Shown here one piece after another: positions 4,902 to 5,171 of a stretch of DNA of 5,171 nt. The notes beneath the pieces are model-generated. The model worked only from the letters and a program-made list of their open reading frames with translations. It did no database searches and was not told the origin of the DNA. The position numbers and the translations under genes were made by a program. How positions within the stretch are numbered: position 1 is the first letter of the stretch; every line of letters starts with the position of its first letter. This stretch comes from Candidatus Bathyarchaeota archaeon (GTDB taxonomy: Archaea; Thermoproteota; Bathyarchaeia; TCS64). The stretch is taken from the NCBI GenBank assembly GCA_937877765.1, contig CALGBN010000083.1, positions 1-5,171 of the forward strand. Direction: 5' to 3'.

Positions 4902-5171
4902 ATAATGTAACTGATCCAAATATCAAGCTATAATAGAAGACTGGATCATTTATTCTCAAGGCATCTACTTTTTCATATGTGAGATATAATGGCTTAATGT
5001 TACCATGTTTTCCTAGTTTTTTTGATAACTGTGATAAAACTTCAGGTTTTACTTGCTCATGTAGTATCCAAATATCAATATCGGAATCATCGGTGTTAGT
5101 TCCCTTGACTAGACTCCCATAAACCCCTGCCGATTTAATATACGAAAATTTTTGGAAAACCTCTGTATCAA
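4876..5171 (-). CDS. MNT-type nucleotidyltransferase, partner of the HEPN gene (5' end outside window)
   Basis: The last 97 residues are present. The frame is open to the window edge, so its start is missing. The visible part holds the pol-beta nucleotidyltransferase signature AGVYGSLVKGTNTDDSDIDI, that is GS-x3-G-x5-SD-x-D, with Asp30 and Asp32 of the visible part as the metal-binding pair. The end has NDPVFYYSLIFGSVTLYGE, which matches the C-terminal DP-x(n)-G-x-x-LYG wording of small archaeal nucleotidyltransferases. In MNT/HEPN modules the nucleotidyltransferase is the antitoxin; in characterised cases it AMP-modifies the HEPN toxin. The third acidic residue of the active site is not evident: the strand that usually carries it reads NIKPLYLT. 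The 26-bp overlap with the HEPN gene indicates one operon and coupled translation. The stop is TAG. Confidence 0.88.
   Translation of the reverse strand, partial: DTEVFQKFSYIKSAGVYGSLVKGTNTDDSDIDIWILHEQVKPEVLSQLSKKLGKHGNIKPLYLTYEKVDALRINDPVFYYSLIFGSVTLYGEALVSI

Noticed and set aside
1..5171. CRISPR array, tRNA, rRNA or insertion-sequence ends
   Set aside because: I saw no regularly spaced repeats, no tRNA-like cloverleaf or rRNA signature, no transposase and no terminal inverted repeats. The only tandem repeat noted is the two-copy 10-mer at 2881-2900.

Overview
The window is the end of an assembled archaeal contig, about 42% G+C by eye. An archaeal source is shown by a complete transcription factor B (TFB), by a VapB/VapC pair and a nucleotidyltransferase/HEPN pair of archaeal type, and by genes that begin about 26 bp downstream of TATA-like boxes with no Shine-Dalgarno site, as in leaderless transcripts. 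The TFB and the ribbon-helix-helix protein with a C-terminal H-x-x-G-x-x-W-type domain suggest the TACK side (Nitrososphaeria or Bathyarchaeia-like), but the lineage cannot be fixed from this window.

Layout. Bases 1-69 are not genomic: they are an Illumina Nextera P5 adapter, an i5 index and the Tn5 mosaic end, so genomic DNA starts at 70. From 70 to 1764 the genes lie on the minus strand: a doubtful gene start running into the adapter, a ribbon-helix-helix protein (148-681) and TFB (835-1764, GTG start). A 96-bp divergent intergenic region (1765-1860) holds a TATA-like box for TFB and a perfect 16-bp palindrome over the TATA region of a plus-strand vapBC operon (1861-2516). Bases 2517-3065 hold no convincing gene. 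A UDP-sugar dehydrogenase of the UDP-ManNAc dehydrogenase (WecC) type follows at 3066-4454. The right end carries, on the minus strand, a HEPN gene (4464-4901) and the 3' part of its partner nucleotidyltransferase (4876 to the window edge).

How the genes relate. vapBC and the nucleotidyltransferase/HEPN pair are both two-gene modules of toxin-antitoxin type, and they flank a single sugar-dehydrogenase gene whose coding strand is strikingly poor in T and rich in A-ending codons. The sugar dehydrogenase would supply a UDP-uronic acid for surface glycans, but no glycosyltransferase or epimerase is visible beside it. The TFB and the ribbon-helix-helix protein are regulatory genes on separate promoters.

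The most notable point is the HEPN gene. One in-frame TGA splits it at codon 101, and family-like sequence continues in the same frame for 44 more codons, ending 9 bp from the stop of the convergent dehydrogenase gene. A recent nonsense mutation or a base error is the likeliest reading. I found no convincing undescribed system in the window.
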